Shown here in pieces: positions 6,050 through 6,062 of a stretch of DNA of 6,062 bases. Positions within the stretch are counted from its first letter, which is position 1; each line of letters starts with the position of its first letter. Under the pieces are notes generated by a model. The model saw only the letters and a list, made by a program, of their open reading frames with translations. It had not been told where the DNA came from and made no database searches. A program made the position numbers and the translations under genes. The stretch covers positions 1-6,062 of the forward strand of contig JAKEEN010000235.1 in the NCBI GenBank assembly GCA_022616575.1, given 5' to 3'. The stretch comes from Flammeovirgaceae bacterium. Its GTDB lineage: Bacteria > Bacteroidota > Bacteroidia > Cytophagales > Cyclobacteriaceae.

Positions 6050-6062
6050 GCTTGCGCCTCCA

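Overview
The window looks like ordinary chromosome from a Bacteroidota bacterium, most likely of the Cytophagales type. The evidence is a lipid A kinase gene (Gram-negative outer membrane), menaquinone genes, tight TAAATG and ATGA gene junctions with little Shine-Dalgarno signal, possible Bacteroidota-type (TTTG / TAnnTTTG) promoter elements, and a protein style typical of that phylum. The assignment is an inference from gene content, not from a search.

Layout. Positions 1-229 hold the 5' part of lpxK on the minus strand, cut by the window edge. After a 39-base divergent gap, a plus-strand run begins: a Nif3/DUF34-family dinuclear metal protein with an internal extra domain (269-1378), immediately followed by a coiled-coil protein of the C4 zinc-ribbon family (COG1579) that has lost three of its four zinc cysteines (1379-2191). 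Next is an exported tetratricopeptide-repeat protein (about 2181-3662). Its signal-peptide codons contain a textbook intrinsic-terminator hairpin at 2211-2240. Between this gene and the convergent histidine phosphatase gene (3759-4373, minus strand, TTG start) lies a palindrome built from two opposed arrays of a 7-base word (3661-3744).

A 72-base divergent region (4374-4445) with possible overlapping promoters leads to a hotdog-fold thioesterase (4446-4874). The thioesterase overlaps an isochorismate synthase gene by four bases (4871-6049). This pair fits menaquinone biosynthesis: the isochorismate synthase (MenF) opens the pathway, and the thioesterase is a good candidate for the DHNA-CoA hydrolase (MenI). 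The last 13 bases hold no recognisable feature.

I see no new defence system, mobile element, CRISPR array or RNA gene. The most interesting points are the opposed heptamer arrays, the terminator embedded in a signal-peptide sequence, the eroded zinc ribbon, and a possible bacterial relative of the eukaryotic TTC39/IML2 family.
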